Assembly: GCF_044792555.1 (NCBI RefSeq)
Contig: NZ_CP126238.1
Location: 3,472,001 to 3,536,000 of the forward strand
Direction of reading: 5' to 3'
Source: Alicycliphilus denitrificans_A
Lineage (GTDB): Bacteria; Pseudomonadota; Gammaproteobacteria; Burkholderiales; Burkholderiaceae_C
DNA length: 64,000 nt
Shown piece by piece: positions 53,784-64,000 of this stretch. Within the stretch, counting starts at the first letter, position 1. Each line of letters opens with the position of its first letter. The translations under genes and the position numbers were made by a program. A model generated the notes under the pieces. It was not told where the DNA came from. It was given only the letters and a program-made list of their open reading frames with translations, and searched no databases.

Positions 53784-55163
53784 TCAGAAGCGCGGCATGC
53801 CGCCCATACCGGGCAGGCCGCCCTTCATGCCGCCCATTTTCTTCATGAGCTTCATGAGGCCGCCGCCCTTCATCTTCTTCATCATGCCCTGCATCTGCTC
53901 GAACTCGTTGAGCAGGCGGTTGACCTCCTGCACCTGCACGCCGGCGCCATTGGCGATGCGCTTCTTGCGCGTGGCCTTGATGAGTTCGGGCCGGCGGCGC
54001 TCTTGCGCCGTCATGCTGCAGATGATGCCTTCCTTGCGGCGGATGTCGCGCTCGGCCTTGTCCATGTCCATCTGGCCGGCCTTGGCGGTGAGTTGCGCGG
54101 GCAGCTTGTCCATGAGGCTGGACAGGCCGCCCATTTGCTTCATCTGCTGCAGCTGGGCCAGAAAGTCGTTCAGGTCGAAGCCGTCGCCGCTCTTGACCTT
54201 GGCGGCGAGCTTTTGCGCCGCCTCCATGTCCACGCCGGCCGTGACCTGCTCCACCAGGGCCACGATGTCGCCCATGCCCAGGATGCGCCCCGCGTGGCGC
54301 TGGGCGTCGAACACCTCCAGGCCGTCGATCTTCTCGGACACGCCGGCAAACTTGATCGGTGCGCCGGTGATGGCGCGCACCGACAGCGCCGCGCCGCCGC
54401 GCGAGTCACCGTCCAGTTTGGTGAGCACGATGCCGGTGAGCGGCAACGCCTCCTTGAAGGCGCGGGCGGTGTTCACCGCGTCCTGGCCCTGCATGGCGTC
54501 CACCACGAACAGGGTCTCGACAGGGTTCAGCACGGTATGCAGGTCCTTGATTTCCTGCATTAAGAGCTCGTCGATGGCCAGGCGACCGGCGGTGTCGACC
54601 AGCAGCACGTCGAAGTAGTGCTTCTTGGCGTAGTCCAGCGCGGCCAGGGCGATGTCGCGCGGCTTCTGGTCGGGCGTGCTGGGGAACCATTCGGCGCCGG
54701 CCTGCCGGCTCACGGTCTTGAGCTGCTCTATGGCCGCGGGGCGGTACACGTCGCCGGAGACGGTGAGCACCTTCTTCTTGCGCTTCTCGATCAGGTGCTT
54801 GGCCAGTTTGGCCGTGGTGGTGGTCTTACCCGCCCCCTGCAGGCCGGCCATCAGGATCACGGCGGGCGGCTGCGCGGCCAGGTTGATGTCGGCCACGCCC
54901 TCGCCCATGGTGGCGGCCAGTTCCTGGTTGACGATGCCCACCAGCGCCTGGCCGGGCTTGAGGCTGCCCAGCACCTCCTGGCCCAGGGCCTTTTCCTTGA
55001 CGCGAGCGATGAAGTCGCGCACTACGGGCAGGGCCACGTCGGCCTCCAGCAGTGCCATGCGCACCTCGCGCAGCATGTCCTGCACGTTGGATTCGGTGAT
55101 GCGGGCCTGGCCGCGCATCTCCTTGACGAGACGGGTGAGTTTTTCGGTGAGTGCGGAGGCCAT
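53784..55163 (-). CDS. ffh: Signal recognition particle protein Ffh
   Basis: A 459-residue GTPase targeting nascent membrane proteins. The N domain is followed by G motifs LMAGLQGAGKTTTTAKLAKH (about residue 103), VLLVDTAGRLAID and TKLDGDSRGGAAL. The Met-rich M domain with RRKEGIICSMTAQER and many Met/Gly residues at the end binds 4.5S RNA. The start at 55163 follows the conserved SALTEKLTRLVKEMRGQARI opening; an upstream extension of 13 residues is rejected. Divergent from the CcsA-like gene. Confidence 0.96.
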   Translation of the reverse strand: MASALTEKLTRLVKEMRGQARITESNVQDMLREVRMALLEADVALPVVRDFIARVKEKALGQEVLGSLKPGQALVGIVNQELAATMGEGVADINLAAQPPAVILMAGLQGAGKTTTTAKLAKHLIEKRKKKVLTVSGDVYRPAAIEQLKTVSRQAGAEWFPSTPDQKPRDIALAALDYAKKHYFDVLLVDTAGRLAIDELLMQEIKDLHTVLNPVETLFVVDAMQGQDAVNTARAFKEALPLTGIVLTKLDGDSRGGAALSVRAITGAPIKFAGVSEKIDGLEVFDAQRHAGRILGMGDIVALVEQVTAGVDMEAAQKLAAKVKSGDGFDLNDFLAQLQQMKQMGGLSSLMDKLPAQLTAKAGQMDMDKAERDIRRKEGIICSMTAQERRRPELIKATRKKRIANGAGVQVQEVNRLLNEFEQMQGMMKKMKGGGLMKLMKKMGGMKGGLPGMGGMPRF

Positions 55164-55258
55164 CGTGCCAAGTGCTCCAGATGCATCGGCTAAAGGCTGC
55201 ACCGCCTGCCGACGGCCCGGCCCTGGGGACCAGGAGCGAGGGGCTAAACTTCAAACCT

Positions 55259-56056
55259 ATGATTTTACTCAGTGCTTCCCCGTCGGCATGGCTGCTGGCC
55301 TTGGTGACCGCTGCCGCCTATGCGCTGGGCGCGGCCGTGGCCTCGCGCAGGGAAGGGGGGCGCAGCCACCTGGCGATGGCGCCGGCCTGGGCGCTGCATG
55401 CGCTCAGCCTCGCCTGGGGGCAGCTGGGCAGCACGCCTCATTTCGGCTTTGCCGCCGCGCTGTCGATGACGGCCTGGCTGGTGCTGACCATTTATGCGCT
55501 GGAGCGCGAGCTGTTCCCGCAGATGCGCACGCGCTGGATTCTGGGCGCGCTGGGCGGTGCGGCCGTGCTGCTGGCGGCGCTGTTCCCGGGCCGGCCGCTG
55601 CATGTGCCGGCATCGCCCTGGCTGCCGCTGCACCTGACGCTGGGCATTGCCTGTTATGGCCTGTTTGCCGCCGCCGTGGTGCACGCCTGGCTCATGAGCC
55701 GCGCGGAGCGGCAGATGCGCCTGGCGGCCCAGCTGCACGGCAGCCTGCCGCTGCTGACGCTGGAGCGCCTGACCTTCCGCTTCGTGCGCTGGGGCTTTGT
55801 GCTGCTGTCGGCCACGCTGGTGGCGGGCTGGCTGTTCAGCGAGCAGCTCTACGGCCGCGCCTGGCTATGGGACCACAAGGCGGTGTTCTCGGTGCTGGCC
55901 TGGGTCACCTTTGCCGTGCTGCTGCTGGGCCGTGCGCGCTTTGGCTGGCGCGGGCGCAGCGCGGTGCGGGTGCTGTATGCGGGGGCCATGCTGCTGCTGC
56001 TGGCCTATGTGGGCTCGCGCTTCGTGCTGGAAGTGGTGCTGGGGCGAGTGGGATAG
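55259..56056 (+). CDS. CcsA-like cytochrome c assembly family membrane protein
   Basis: A 265-residue inner-membrane protein with about eight hydrophobic helices. The tryptophan-rich AWLWDHKAVFSVLAWVTFAV motif is the conserved end of the CcsA/CcmC heme-handling family; histidines in LHLTLGIACYGLFAAAVVHA are candidate heme ligands. This YpjD-like form is often found beside ffh in proteobacteria, where its exact role is unsettled. The PP0621-type gene starts eight bases after its stop. Confidence 0.88.
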   Translation: MILLSASPSAWLLALVTAAAYALGAAVASRREGGRSHLAMAPAWALHALSLAWGQLGSTPHFGFAAALSMTAWLVLTIYALERELFPQMRTRWILGALGGAAVLLAALFPGRPLHVPASPWLPLHLTLGIACYGLFAAAVVHAWLMSRAERQMRLAAQLHGSLPLLTLERLTFRFVRWGFVLLSATLVAGWLFSEQLYGRAWLWDHKAVFSVLAWVTFAVLLLGRARFGWRGRSAVRVLYAGAMLLLLAYVGSRFVLEVVLGRVG

Positions 56057-56063
56057 GCGAGCC

Positions 56064-56291
56064 ATGAAATACCTCATCGTGCTGGCGGTGATCGCCGTCG
56101 TTTATGCCCTGTGGCGCAGCCAGCGCGGCACCGCTGCACGCCGGGGTGGCACCCCACGCCCGCGCATTGCGCCACCGCAGGACATGGTGCGCTGTGCGCA
56201 GTGCGGCGTGCACCTGCCCCAGGGCGAGGCCCTGTGGAAAGATGGGCGCAGCTATTGCTGCAGCGCGCACCGGGATCAGGGGCCCGCCTGA
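56064..56291 (+). CDS. PP0621-type small zinc-ribbon protein
   Basis: A 75-residue protein with one N-terminal membrane anchor (YLIVLAVIAVVYALW) and a short metal-binding end MVRCAQCGVHLPQGEAL followed by SYCCSAHRD. The CxxC and CC-H residues suggest a zinc site. It is commonly found just before pilS in related genomes. Function unknown. It is closely spaced with both neighbours. Confidence 0.82.
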   Translation: MKYLIVLAVIAVVYALWRSQRGTAARRGGTPRPRIAPPQDMVRCAQCGVHLPQGEALWKDGRSYCCSAHRDQGPA

Positions 56292-56312
56292 GAGGCTGAG
56301 AGTCTTTTGCCC

Positions 56313-58022
56313 ATGGCACGCAGCATGCCCTTAGCCACCGCCCACGCGGCAAGCCGCCAGCCCTTTCAGCGCCTGTGGAAGACCTTCTTGACGGCACGCG
56401 TCATGGTGGCGCTGGCCCTGGTGCTGCTGCAGCTGCTGACTATGGCACTGAGCCAGGCCAGCGAACTGGCGCCGCTCGGTATCAGCCTGGGCTATCTGCT
56501 GGCCACGGTACTGCTGCGGATAGTTGCAGCAGGCGTGCCGCCCGCCCCGCAACCGGGCATTCATTGGCTGCCTTCGATCGGTCTGGACATCGCCCTCATC
56601 GCCCTGCAGCAACTGCTGCACCAGTCGGGCAGCATGAACTTCACGGCCTTGTTTGGCCTGCCCATCCTCATGGCCGGGGTGCTGGGCACGCTGACGCTGG
56701 CCCTGGGGACTACCGCGGGCGTGACCCTGCTGCTGTTGGCCTGGTCCTGGTGGCTGGGCGAGCACGGCGGCGGCGACGCCGCCCAGCGCTACCTGCAGGC
56801 GGCATTGACCGGCACGGGCTATTTTCTGGTGGCCTACCTGGTGCACCAGCTGGCCTCCAGGCTCACCAGCGAGCAGCAGATGGCGCAACGCAGCCGGATG
56901 GATGCGCGCACGCAAAGGGCCGTGAGCGCGCTGGTCATGCAGCATCTGGCCGATGGCGTGCTGGTGCTGGATCGCCAGGGCCAGGTGCACCTGGCCAATC
57001 CGGCGGCCCTATTGCTGCTGGGCCCGGATGCCAAGACCACCCTGCCCTTCATGCTGGCCCACGCTCAGGCCTGGAAGCCGCTGATGGAGCTGGCGCAATC
57101 CTCGTTCGCGCAGGCGCAGCCCCAGCATGCCGACGTCAACATCCTGCACGAGGGGCAAAGCCCCATGGGGCTGCGCATACGCACCTGGCTCACGCATACG
57201 CCGGGCGCGGCAGGCGCCATGGACGAAGAGCCGCTGTGCGTGATGTTTGTGCACGACCTGCGCGAGATGGAGGCACGCCTGCGCACCGAGAAACTCGCCT
57301 CCATGGGGCGCATGTCGGCCGCGGTGGCGCACGAGATACGCAACCCGCTGGCGGCCATCGCCCAGGCCAATGAGCTGCTGGCCGAGGATTTGAGCGATCC
57401 GGGCCACAAGCGCCTGAGCCACATGATTGCGCAGAACGCCGATCGCTTGGTGCGCATCACCGAGGACGTGCTCGACATCGCCCGGGTGCAGCACCAGATC
57501 GGCTATACGCCCTCGTCCATGCTGGCGCTGGACGCCACCGCAGCGCAGGTCTGGCGGGACTGGCAGGCCCACGACCCGGCGCGCCGCCAGGGCCGGCTGC
57601 TGCTGCATGCGGGCGCCGCGCAGGTGGAGTTTGATGCCGAGCACCTGCGCCGCGTGCTGGTCAACCTGCTGGACAACGCCCTGCGCTACAAGGGGCAGCA
57701 GGCCGACTCGCTGCTGCTGAGTACGCGCGCCCCGGCAGACGGGCCGATCGGCCTGCAGGTCTGGAGCGACGGCGCGCCACTGGACAAATCGGTGGAGCGC
57801 CACCTGTTCGAGCCCTTCTTCTCCTCGGAGAGCCGTTCCAGCGGCCTGGGCCTGTACATTTGCCGCCAGCTGTGCCAGCGCCATGGCGCCACCATCGGCT
57901 ACCAGCGCAGCACGCGCATGCTCGATCGCGGCGCAGTGGCAGGCAACGCCTTCACGGTGAGCTTTCGCAGCACCACCCGCCCCGCCGAAACCGGCTCACT
58001 GTTTGACACCATCGTGGTCTGA
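56313..58022 (+). CDS. pilS: PilS, sensor histidine kinase
   Basis: A 569-residue kinase with six hydrophobic N-terminal segments (about residues 25-195), a PAS-like middle domain (LADGVLVLDRQGQVHLANPA), the phospho-histidine motif AAVAHEIRNPLAAIAQANEL (about residue 345) and an ATPase with LVNLLDNALRY (N box) and SGLGLYICRQLCQRHG (G2). In Pseudomonas PilS senses pilin in the membrane and phosphorylates PilR. The frame is also open from a TTG at 56307; the ATG at 56313 is a reasonable start, without a strong ribosome site. Confidence 0.93.
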   Translation: MARSMPLATAHAASRQPFQRLWKTFLTARVMVALALVLLQLLTMALSQASELAPLGISLGYLLATVLLRIVAAGVPPAPQPGIHWLPSIGLDIALIALQQLLHQSGSMNFTALFGLPILMAGVLGTLTLALGTTAGVTLLLLAWSWWLGEHGGGDAAQRYLQAALTGTGYFLVAYLVHQLASRLTSEQQMAQRSRMDARTQRAVSALVMQHLADGVLVLDRQGQVHLANPAALLLLGPDAKTTLPFMLAHAQAWKPLMELAQSSFAQAQPQHADVNILHEGQSPMGLRIRTWLTHTPGAAGAMDEEPLCVMFVHDLREMEARLRTEKLASMGRMSAAVAHEIRNPLAAIAQANELLAEDLSDPGHKRLSHMIAQNADRLVRITEDVLDIARVQHQIGYTPSSMLALDATAAQVWRDWQAHDPARRQGRLLLHAGAAQVEFDAEHLRRVLVNLLDNALRYKGQQADSLLLSTRAPADGPIGLQVWSDGAPLDKSVERHLFEPFFSSESRSSGLGLYICRQLCQRHGATIGYQRSTRMLDRGAVAGNAFTVSFRSTTRPAETGSLFDTIVV

Positions 58023-58098
58023 GAAACCCGGATTCAAGATGACTCAAGTAGTGATGTCTGTTGATGCGCATGGCCACGGCATGGAATGTCTACAGGGC

Positions 58099-58188
58099 CC
58101 GTCATCCCCGCGAAAGCGGGGATCCAAGTGCTACCCAAGCGGTCGCTTCGTCGCCGCTGTGGATTCCCGCTTTCGCGGGGATGACGGC
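58099..58188. repeat. CGTCATCCCCGCGAAAGCGGGGA inverted repeat pair
   Basis: CCGTCATCCCCGCGAAAGCG continuing to GGGATCCA (58099-58126) is repeated in inverted form as TGGATTCCCGCTTTCGCGGG continuing to GATGACGG (58160-58188). Each arm is itself a CCCCGCGAAAGCGGGG hairpin. This is a widespread proteobacterial mobile repeat type. It fills the gap between pilS and pilR. Confidence 0.85.
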
Positions 58189-58232
58189 GGTTTTCTCTTC
58201 AACAGAAAAAGCTACTTGAGCCTTCAGGATTC

Positions 58233-59696
58233 ATGAACGCTACCGCCGCCTGCATTCTTGTCGTCGATGACGAACCCGACCTGCGCATGCTCTATGAGCT
58301 GACGCTGCTGCGCGAAGGCTATCGCGTGGAGACGGCGGGCAGCGTGGGCGAGGCGCGCGAGCTGCTGCAAAGCCAGACCTTCGACGCCGTGATCACCGAC
58401 ATGCGCCTGCCCGACGGTTTGGGCATGGAGCTGCTGCATGACCTGCGCGAGCAGCAGCGGCCCGAGCGCTGCGTGGTCATGACGGCCTACGGCTCGGCCG
58501 AGAACGCCGTGGAGGCGCTGCGCTCGGGCGCCTTTGACTACCTGACCAAGCCCGTGGACCTGAAGCAGTTCCGCTCCGTCGTGGCCTCGGCCATACAGGG
58601 CACTGGCGGGGTGCTGCCGGCTGCCAAGGCGAGCCGTGTCGGCCTATCCGCAGCCCCCGATGCAGACAACCCGGTGCTGGCGCGCCTGATCGGCGAATCC
58701 GAGGTCATGCGCAATGTGAAGCAGCGCATCGCCAAGGTGGCGCGCAGCATGGCTCCGGTGCTGATCCACGGCGAATCCGGCACGGGTAAGGAGCTGGTGG
58801 CGCGCGCCCTGCATGCCAGCAGCCAGCGCGCCGGCGGCCCGCTGGTGGCGGTGAACTGCGGAGCCATTCCCGAGAACCTGCTCGAGGCCGAGTTCTTCGG
58901 CGCGCGCAAGGGTTCCTACACCGGCTCTGCCAGCGACCGCGAGGGCTACTTCCAGGCCGCACGCGGCGGCACGCTGTTTCTGGACGAGATCGGCGACCTG
59001 CCGCTGGCCATGCAGTCCAAGCTGCTGCGCGCCATTCAGGAGCGCAGTATCCGCCCGCTCGGCTCCACCCAGGAGGAGACGGTGGACGTGCGCATCGTCA
59101 GCGCCACGCACCGCGACCTGGCGGCCGACGTGCAGGCCGGGCGCTTCCGCCAGGATCTGTACTACCGACTGAACGTGATCGAGCTCGTGATCCCGCCGCT
59201 GCGCGAGCGGCGCGAGGACCTGCCGGCGCTGTGCCAGGCGCTGCTGGCCCGCATCGAACAGGAGTCGGGCTTCACCGTGCCGCGCCTGAGTGACGCCGCG
59301 CTACAGCGTATCGCCCAGCATCCGCTGACGGGCAATGTGCGCGAGCTGGAAAACCTGCTGCACCGCGCCGTGGCCCTGAGCGACGGGCATGAACTGCAGG
59401 TAGAGCACCCCGCCGCCACCGCCGTGCCAGATGGCGCCACAGCCCCGGCGTCACCCACGCCATCGATGGCAAGCGCGCAGACCGGCACGCACCCGGCGCC
59501 GCTGCCCAGCGACCTGCAGGCCTGGCTGGACCAGCACGAACGCGAGATTCTGGTGCGCACCCTGCGCGAGACGGGCTTCAACCACACGGCCACGGCGACA
59601 CGCCTGGGGCTAAGCCCGCGCCAGGTCCGCTACCGCATCGAGCGCCTGCGCATCGCCATGTCGCAGGGCGACGACAAGCATGGTCAGGCGCAGTAG
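58233..59696 (+). CDS. pilR: PilR, sigma-54-dependent response regulator
   Basis: A 487-residue NtrC-family activator. The receiver has its Asp in DAVITDMRLPDGLGME (about residue 54). The AAA+ domain shows Walker A HGESGTGKELVARALH, the sigma-54 contact loop as GSYTGS rather than GAFTGA, Walker B GGTLFLDEIGDLP and the arginine-finger region. A Fis-type helix-turn-helix (FNHTATATRLGLSPRQVRYR) ends it. It should activate pilA from the sigma-54 promoter at 52716-52733. It overlaps ampD by 17 bases. Confidence 0.94.
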   Translation: MNATAACILVVDDEPDLRMLYELTLLREGYRVETAGSVGEARELLQSQTFDAVITDMRLPDGLGMELLHDLREQQRPERCVVMTAYGSAENAVEALRSGAFDYLTKPVDLKQFRSVVASAIQGTGGVLPAAKASRVGLSAAPDADNPVLARLIGESEVMRNVKQRIAKVARSMAPVLIHGESGTGKELVARALHASSQRAGGPLVAVNCGAIPENLLEAEFFGARKGSYTGSASDREGYFQAARGGTLFLDEIGDLPLAMQSKLLRAIQERSIRPLGSTQEETVDVRIVSATHRDLAADVQAGRFRQDLYYRLNVIELVIPPLRERREDLPALCQALLARIEQESGFTVPRLSDAALQRIAQHPLTGNVRELENLLHRAVALSDGHELQVEHPAATAVPDGATAPASPTPSMASAQTGTHPAPLPSDLQAWLDQHEREILVRTLRETGFNHTATATRLGLSPRQVRYRIERLRIAMSQGDDKHGQAQ

Positions 59697-60273
59697 GCCG
59701 GCTGCGCCATGGCGCGGCGGCTGGTATCTGCCTGCGCGCCCCATGCACTCGCCCAACCACGGCGAGCGGCCGGCCGGCGCCGTCGTCGACCTGATCGTCG
59801 TGCACTCCATCAGCCTGCCGCCGGGTGAGTATGGCGGCACGGCGGTGCATCAGCTGTTCACCAACCGCCTCGACTGGGATGCACACCCCTATTTCCGGCA
59901 GATCCGCGGGCTGGAGGTTTCGGCCCATTTCTTCATCGCTCGCGGCGGCCAGCTATGGCAGTTCGTGGATACCGACCGCCGCGCCTGGCATGCCGGGCGC
60001 TCGCACTACCGTGGACGCGACGCCTGCAACGACGATTCGATTGGCGTGGAGCTCGAAGGCCTGGAGGGCCAGGAGTTCGAGGAGGCACAGTACCGCGCCT
60101 TGACCGGCCTGTGCACCGCGCTGTCAGGCCGCTATCCCATCCGCTACATCGCCGGCCATGAGCACATTGCGCCCTATCGCAAGAACGATCCTGGCCCCGG
60201 GTTCGAGTGGCGGCGGATGCGCTCGGCCTTTGCCGGTTCAGGCATCGTTTTTCCACCAGCAGCGCAGCCATAG
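59680..60273 (+). CDS. ampD: AmpD, 1,6-anhydro-N-acetylmuramyl-L-alanine amidase
   Basis: A 197-residue cytosolic zinc amidase recycling peptidoglycan. The first zinc histidine is in VDLIVVHSISLPPGEYGG, the second in AGHEHIAPYRKNDPGPGFEW together with the catalytic Lys/Asp, and SAHFFIARGGQLWQFVDTD, RAWHAGRSHYRG and NDDSIGVELEG are characteristic. It starts inside pilR, so it is co-transcribed with pilSR. Confidence 0.95.
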   Translation: MVRRSRPAAPWRGGWYLPARPMHSPNHGERPAGAVVDLIVVHSISLPPGEYGGTAVHQLFTNRLDWDAHPYFRQIRGLEVSAHFFIARGGQLWQFVDTDRRAWHAGRSHYRGRDACNDDSIGVELEGLEGQEFEEAQYRALTGLCTALSGRYPIRYIAGHEHIAPYRKNDPGPGFEWRRMRSAFAGSGIVFPPAAQP

Positions 60274-60413
60274 GCCTTGACCGCTGGCGGGCTAAGAGCG
60301 CTGCAAGCGCGCGCCACCATTGAGGCGCACCATCACCGGCCCCATGCGGCAAACCCTGGCGGCGGTTTCGCGCTTTCGGCGCTACGTTCTCGCAAAACAT
60401 CCCATACGGATAT

Positions 60414-60429
60414 ACACTACCTATAGTGT
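60414..60429. promoter_or_regulatory. NrdR box 1
   Basis: ACACTACCTATAGTGT matches the NrdR consensus ACACWATATATWGTGT closely. It lies upstream of nrdA; the 284-base ampD-nrdA gap otherwise shows no gene. Confidence 0.85.
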
Positions 60430-60445
60430 CTTTTACCATTAAGAC

Positions 60446-60461
60446 ACCACATATATAGTGT
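60446..60461. promoter_or_regulatory. NrdR box 2
   Basis: ACCACATATATAGTGT, 13 of 16 matches to the consensus, centred 32 bases (three helical turns) from box 1, the standard spacing of paired NrdR boxes. Confidence 0.82.
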
Positions 60462-60557
60462 GCAAACTTCCCAAGCCGACGGCCTGCGACAAGTGCCCGC
60501 CGGCAGTTTTTGCCCGGTGCGCACCACCTTCCAGCAACACCCCCAACAGAGGATTCC

Positions 60558-63434
<2,877 letters not shown>

Positions 63435-63572
63435 AAAACGCACATCGGCGGACTGGCGCATGTTCATGCGCCTCGCTCGCTGGTGTGGTGGAGCAACAAA
63501 TCACGGCGCAGCAACGCTTCAGTGCTTTTCATTTTGGAGCACTGCTTCCATAATCCAGCCACGGGAAATCCT

Positions 63573-64000
63573 ATGCTTACCTGGGACGACGAAGTCAAGC
63601 CCTCATCGCGAATACTCTTGGATGGCAGCCTCGCAAACGGCCGCCCGGTTGAGTCGCCGTCAATGGCTTTCAAGCCCCCCGCGCTGCAGCCCAGCACAAG
63701 CGCCGCAGCCCCCCGGCCCCGCCGCGTGGCCGCGGTCGATAAACGCATCATCAACGGCCAGACCGATGTGAATCAGCTGGTGCCGTTCAAGTACAAGTGG
63801 GCCTGGGAAAAATACCTGGCCACCTGCGCCAACCACTGGATGCCGCAGGAAATCAACATGACGCGCGACATCGCGCTGTGGAAGGACCCGAACGGCCTGA
63901 CCGAGGACGAGCGCCGCATCGTCAAGCGCAACCTGGGCTTCTTCGTGACGGCCGATTCCCTGGCCGCCAACAACATCGTGCTCGGCACCTACCGCCACAT
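63573..64000 (+). CDS. nrdB: Ribonucleoside-diphosphate reductase beta subunit, N-terminal part
   Basis: The first 142 codons of the radical-bearing small subunit; it continues past the right edge. A Pro/Ala-rich leader of about 50 residues precedes the conserved VDKRIINGQTDVNQLVPFKY and NHWMPQEINMTRDIALWKD. TEDERRIVKRNLGFFVTADS leads toward the metal-binding helices, which lie beyond the window. GGGAA six bases upstream supports the ATG at 63573. Confidence 0.95.
   Translation, partial: MLTWDDEVKPSSRILLDGSLANGRPVESPSMAFKPPALQPSTSAAAPRPRRVAAVDKRIINGQTDVNQLVPFKYKWAWEKYLATCANHWMPQEINMTRDIALWKDPNGLTEDERRIVKRNLGFFVTADSLAANNIVLGTYRH

Overview
The window is GC-rich DNA from a betaproteobacterium, most likely a member of the Comamonadaceae (Acidovorax/Alicycliphilus/Diaphorobacter type). 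That placement is inferred from protein wording, from gene neighbourhoods (yqgE-ruvX-pyrR-pyrB-pyrX, dusB-fis-purH, thiD-hemL, pilS-pilR-ampD) and from a short dispersed hairpin repeat of the AGCTGC...GCGCTT type that recurs between genes. I could not run any search, so all family names are by recognition.

1-8.9 kb: a leftward lipid/redox operon (FAD oxidoreductase, DUF1365, Cfa-like methyltransferase, an embedded chemoreceptor, chalcone-isomerase-like protein, MFS protein, DUF3833 lipoprotein, SDR) lies divergent from a MerR regulator with a complete CarH/LitR-type cobalamin photoreceptor signature. The gap between them carries helically phased TTGTC-N3-GACAA sites. This looks like a light-switched membrane-lipid modification system and is the most interesting locus here.

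9-12.3 kb: an ArsC-like protein and a divergent iron-type ABC permease/ATPase pair. 12.2-17 kb: plsC, a catalytically dead dihydroorotase (pyrX), pyrB, pyrR, ruvX, a 106-bp MITE-like element and yqgE. 17-27.1 kb: the Pil-Chp twitching chemosensory operon (pilG, pilH, pilI, pilJ, chpA) preceded by a small rubredoxin gene. 27.2-32.5 kb: thiD-hemL, then purH, fis and dusB on the other strand. 32.6-36.8 kb: a DedA-like membrane protein and a LysR / Bug-receptor / M20-hydrolase catabolic unit. 36.8-42.2 kb: rarD and an ATPase-permease-adaptor export operon. 42.5-50.4 kb: ychF, a UbiH-like hydroxylase, dsbC, an M61 peptidase, an enoyl-CoA hydratase, tRNA-Met, a secreted hypothetical protein and miaB.

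50.4-53.5 kb is the most accessory-looking stretch: a Phd/PIN toxin-antitoxin pair bracketed by direct repeats, a TfpX/TfpZ-like pilin accessory gene, pilA with a textbook sigma-54 promoter, and a Sel1-type protein. 53.7-60.3 kb: ffh, a CcsA-like membrane protein, a PP0621-type small protein, pilS, pilR and ampD. 60.4-64 kb: nrdA (two ATP cones) and the start of nrdB behind two NrdR boxes.

The pilus genes work together across the window: PilS-PilR should act with sigma-54 on the pilA promoter, while PilG/H/I/J/ChpA should control pilus extension and retraction.
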